From the NCBI GenBank assembly GCA_001598975.1, contig BBXU01001074.1:1-20251 (forward strand): a stretch of DNA of 20,251 nucleotides, given 5' to 3'. Each line of letters begins with the position of its first letter. Position 1 is the stretch's first letter. Under the pieces are notes generated by a model. It had not been told where the DNA came from. It worked only from the letters and a program-made list of their open reading frames with translations, and ran no database searches. Shown in pieces: positions 20,049 to 20,251 of this stretch. The position numbers and the translations under genes were made by a program. Origin of the DNA: Parachlorella kessleri (Eukaryota > Chlorophyta > Trebouxiophyceae > Chlorellales > Chlorellaceae).

Positions 20049-20251
20049 TGCAGTTCGATAGCTGGTGCTAAGGTCCCCACCAAGGTTCGGGGTTGCAAAC
20101 CGACATTCTAGTGTCACAGGGGTCGATTACTTGCGCGCACTAGGAGGCAAGACTGCTTTTTCAGGAACCTCTGCTTAATGGGGCCCATGGGGACGGGAGG
20201 CAAGCACCAGCCAAGCACCAGCCAATGACACTACCTTTACGTCATTGACGA
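20049..20251 (-). promoter_or_regulatory. ATG18 5' leader and proximal promoter with uORFs and a bZIP-type site
   Basis: Upstream of the ATG18 start the - strand has a 12-codon upstream frame (ATG 20106 to TAG 20068) and an earlier 24-codon frame (ATG 20188 to TGA 20114). TTACGTCA at 20237-20244 is the palindrome-like bZIP/CRE half-site core, inside an inverted repeat AATGAC (20224-20229) / GTCATT (20241-20246). AGCACCAGCCA is directly repeated just before it. The start of transcription is not visible. Confidence 0.45.

Overview
This window is nuclear DNA from a green alga, most likely a core chlorophyte (trebouxiophyte or chlorophyte type). The evidence is the base composition (GC-rich, with many short G/C and CAG microsatellites), dense short introns of about 50-650 nt, plant-like versions of conserved eukaryotic proteins, and TGTAA poly(A) motifs, which are the chlorophyte signal, downstream of several genes. 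Five protein genes can be resolved exon by exon. No rRNA, tRNA, CRISPR array or recognisable transposase was seen.

Layout from left to right: (1) the 3' part of COQ4 (+, 324-1617), the ubiquinone-biosynthesis scaffold protein; its 5' exons lie in the first 323 bases or outside the window. (2) A convergent 15-exon gene on the - strand (2519-8577) for an erythromycin-esterase-family protein. This is a family best known from bacteria; the catalytic Glu/His residues are intact, three of its introns are GC-AG, and two microsatellites sit directly at its splice sites. (3) A divergent 7-exon gene (+, 9304-11704) for a BTB/POZ protein with an N-terminal basic motif and a C-terminal coiled coil. (4) A 6-exon gene on the - strand (12887-15373) for a SYLF (Ysc84/SH3YL1-type) lipid- and actin-binding domain with a long acidic and low-complexity tail. 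(5) A 9-exon gene on the - strand (16182-20048) for an ATG18/WIPI PROPPIN, the autophagy PI3P effector, complete from start to stop.

The genes are transcribed independently, as expected for a eukaryote. Pairs 1/2 and 3/4 converge, so their 3' UTRs may overlap. Pair 2/3 diverges from a 726-bp shared upstream region. Genes 4 and 5 lie in tandem about 0.7-0.8 kb apart; both belong to families that work on phosphoinositide membranes, which is suggestive but not proof of a link. The exon models were checked by hand for frame, splice phase and total length (466, 306, 421 and 381 aa for genes 2-5). No novel multi-gene system stands out. The unusual content is at the level of splicing: GC-AG introns, 5' splice sites embedded in G-quadruplex-type repeats, a CTG tract abutting a 3' splice site, a 22-nt microexon and a duplicated 5' splice site.
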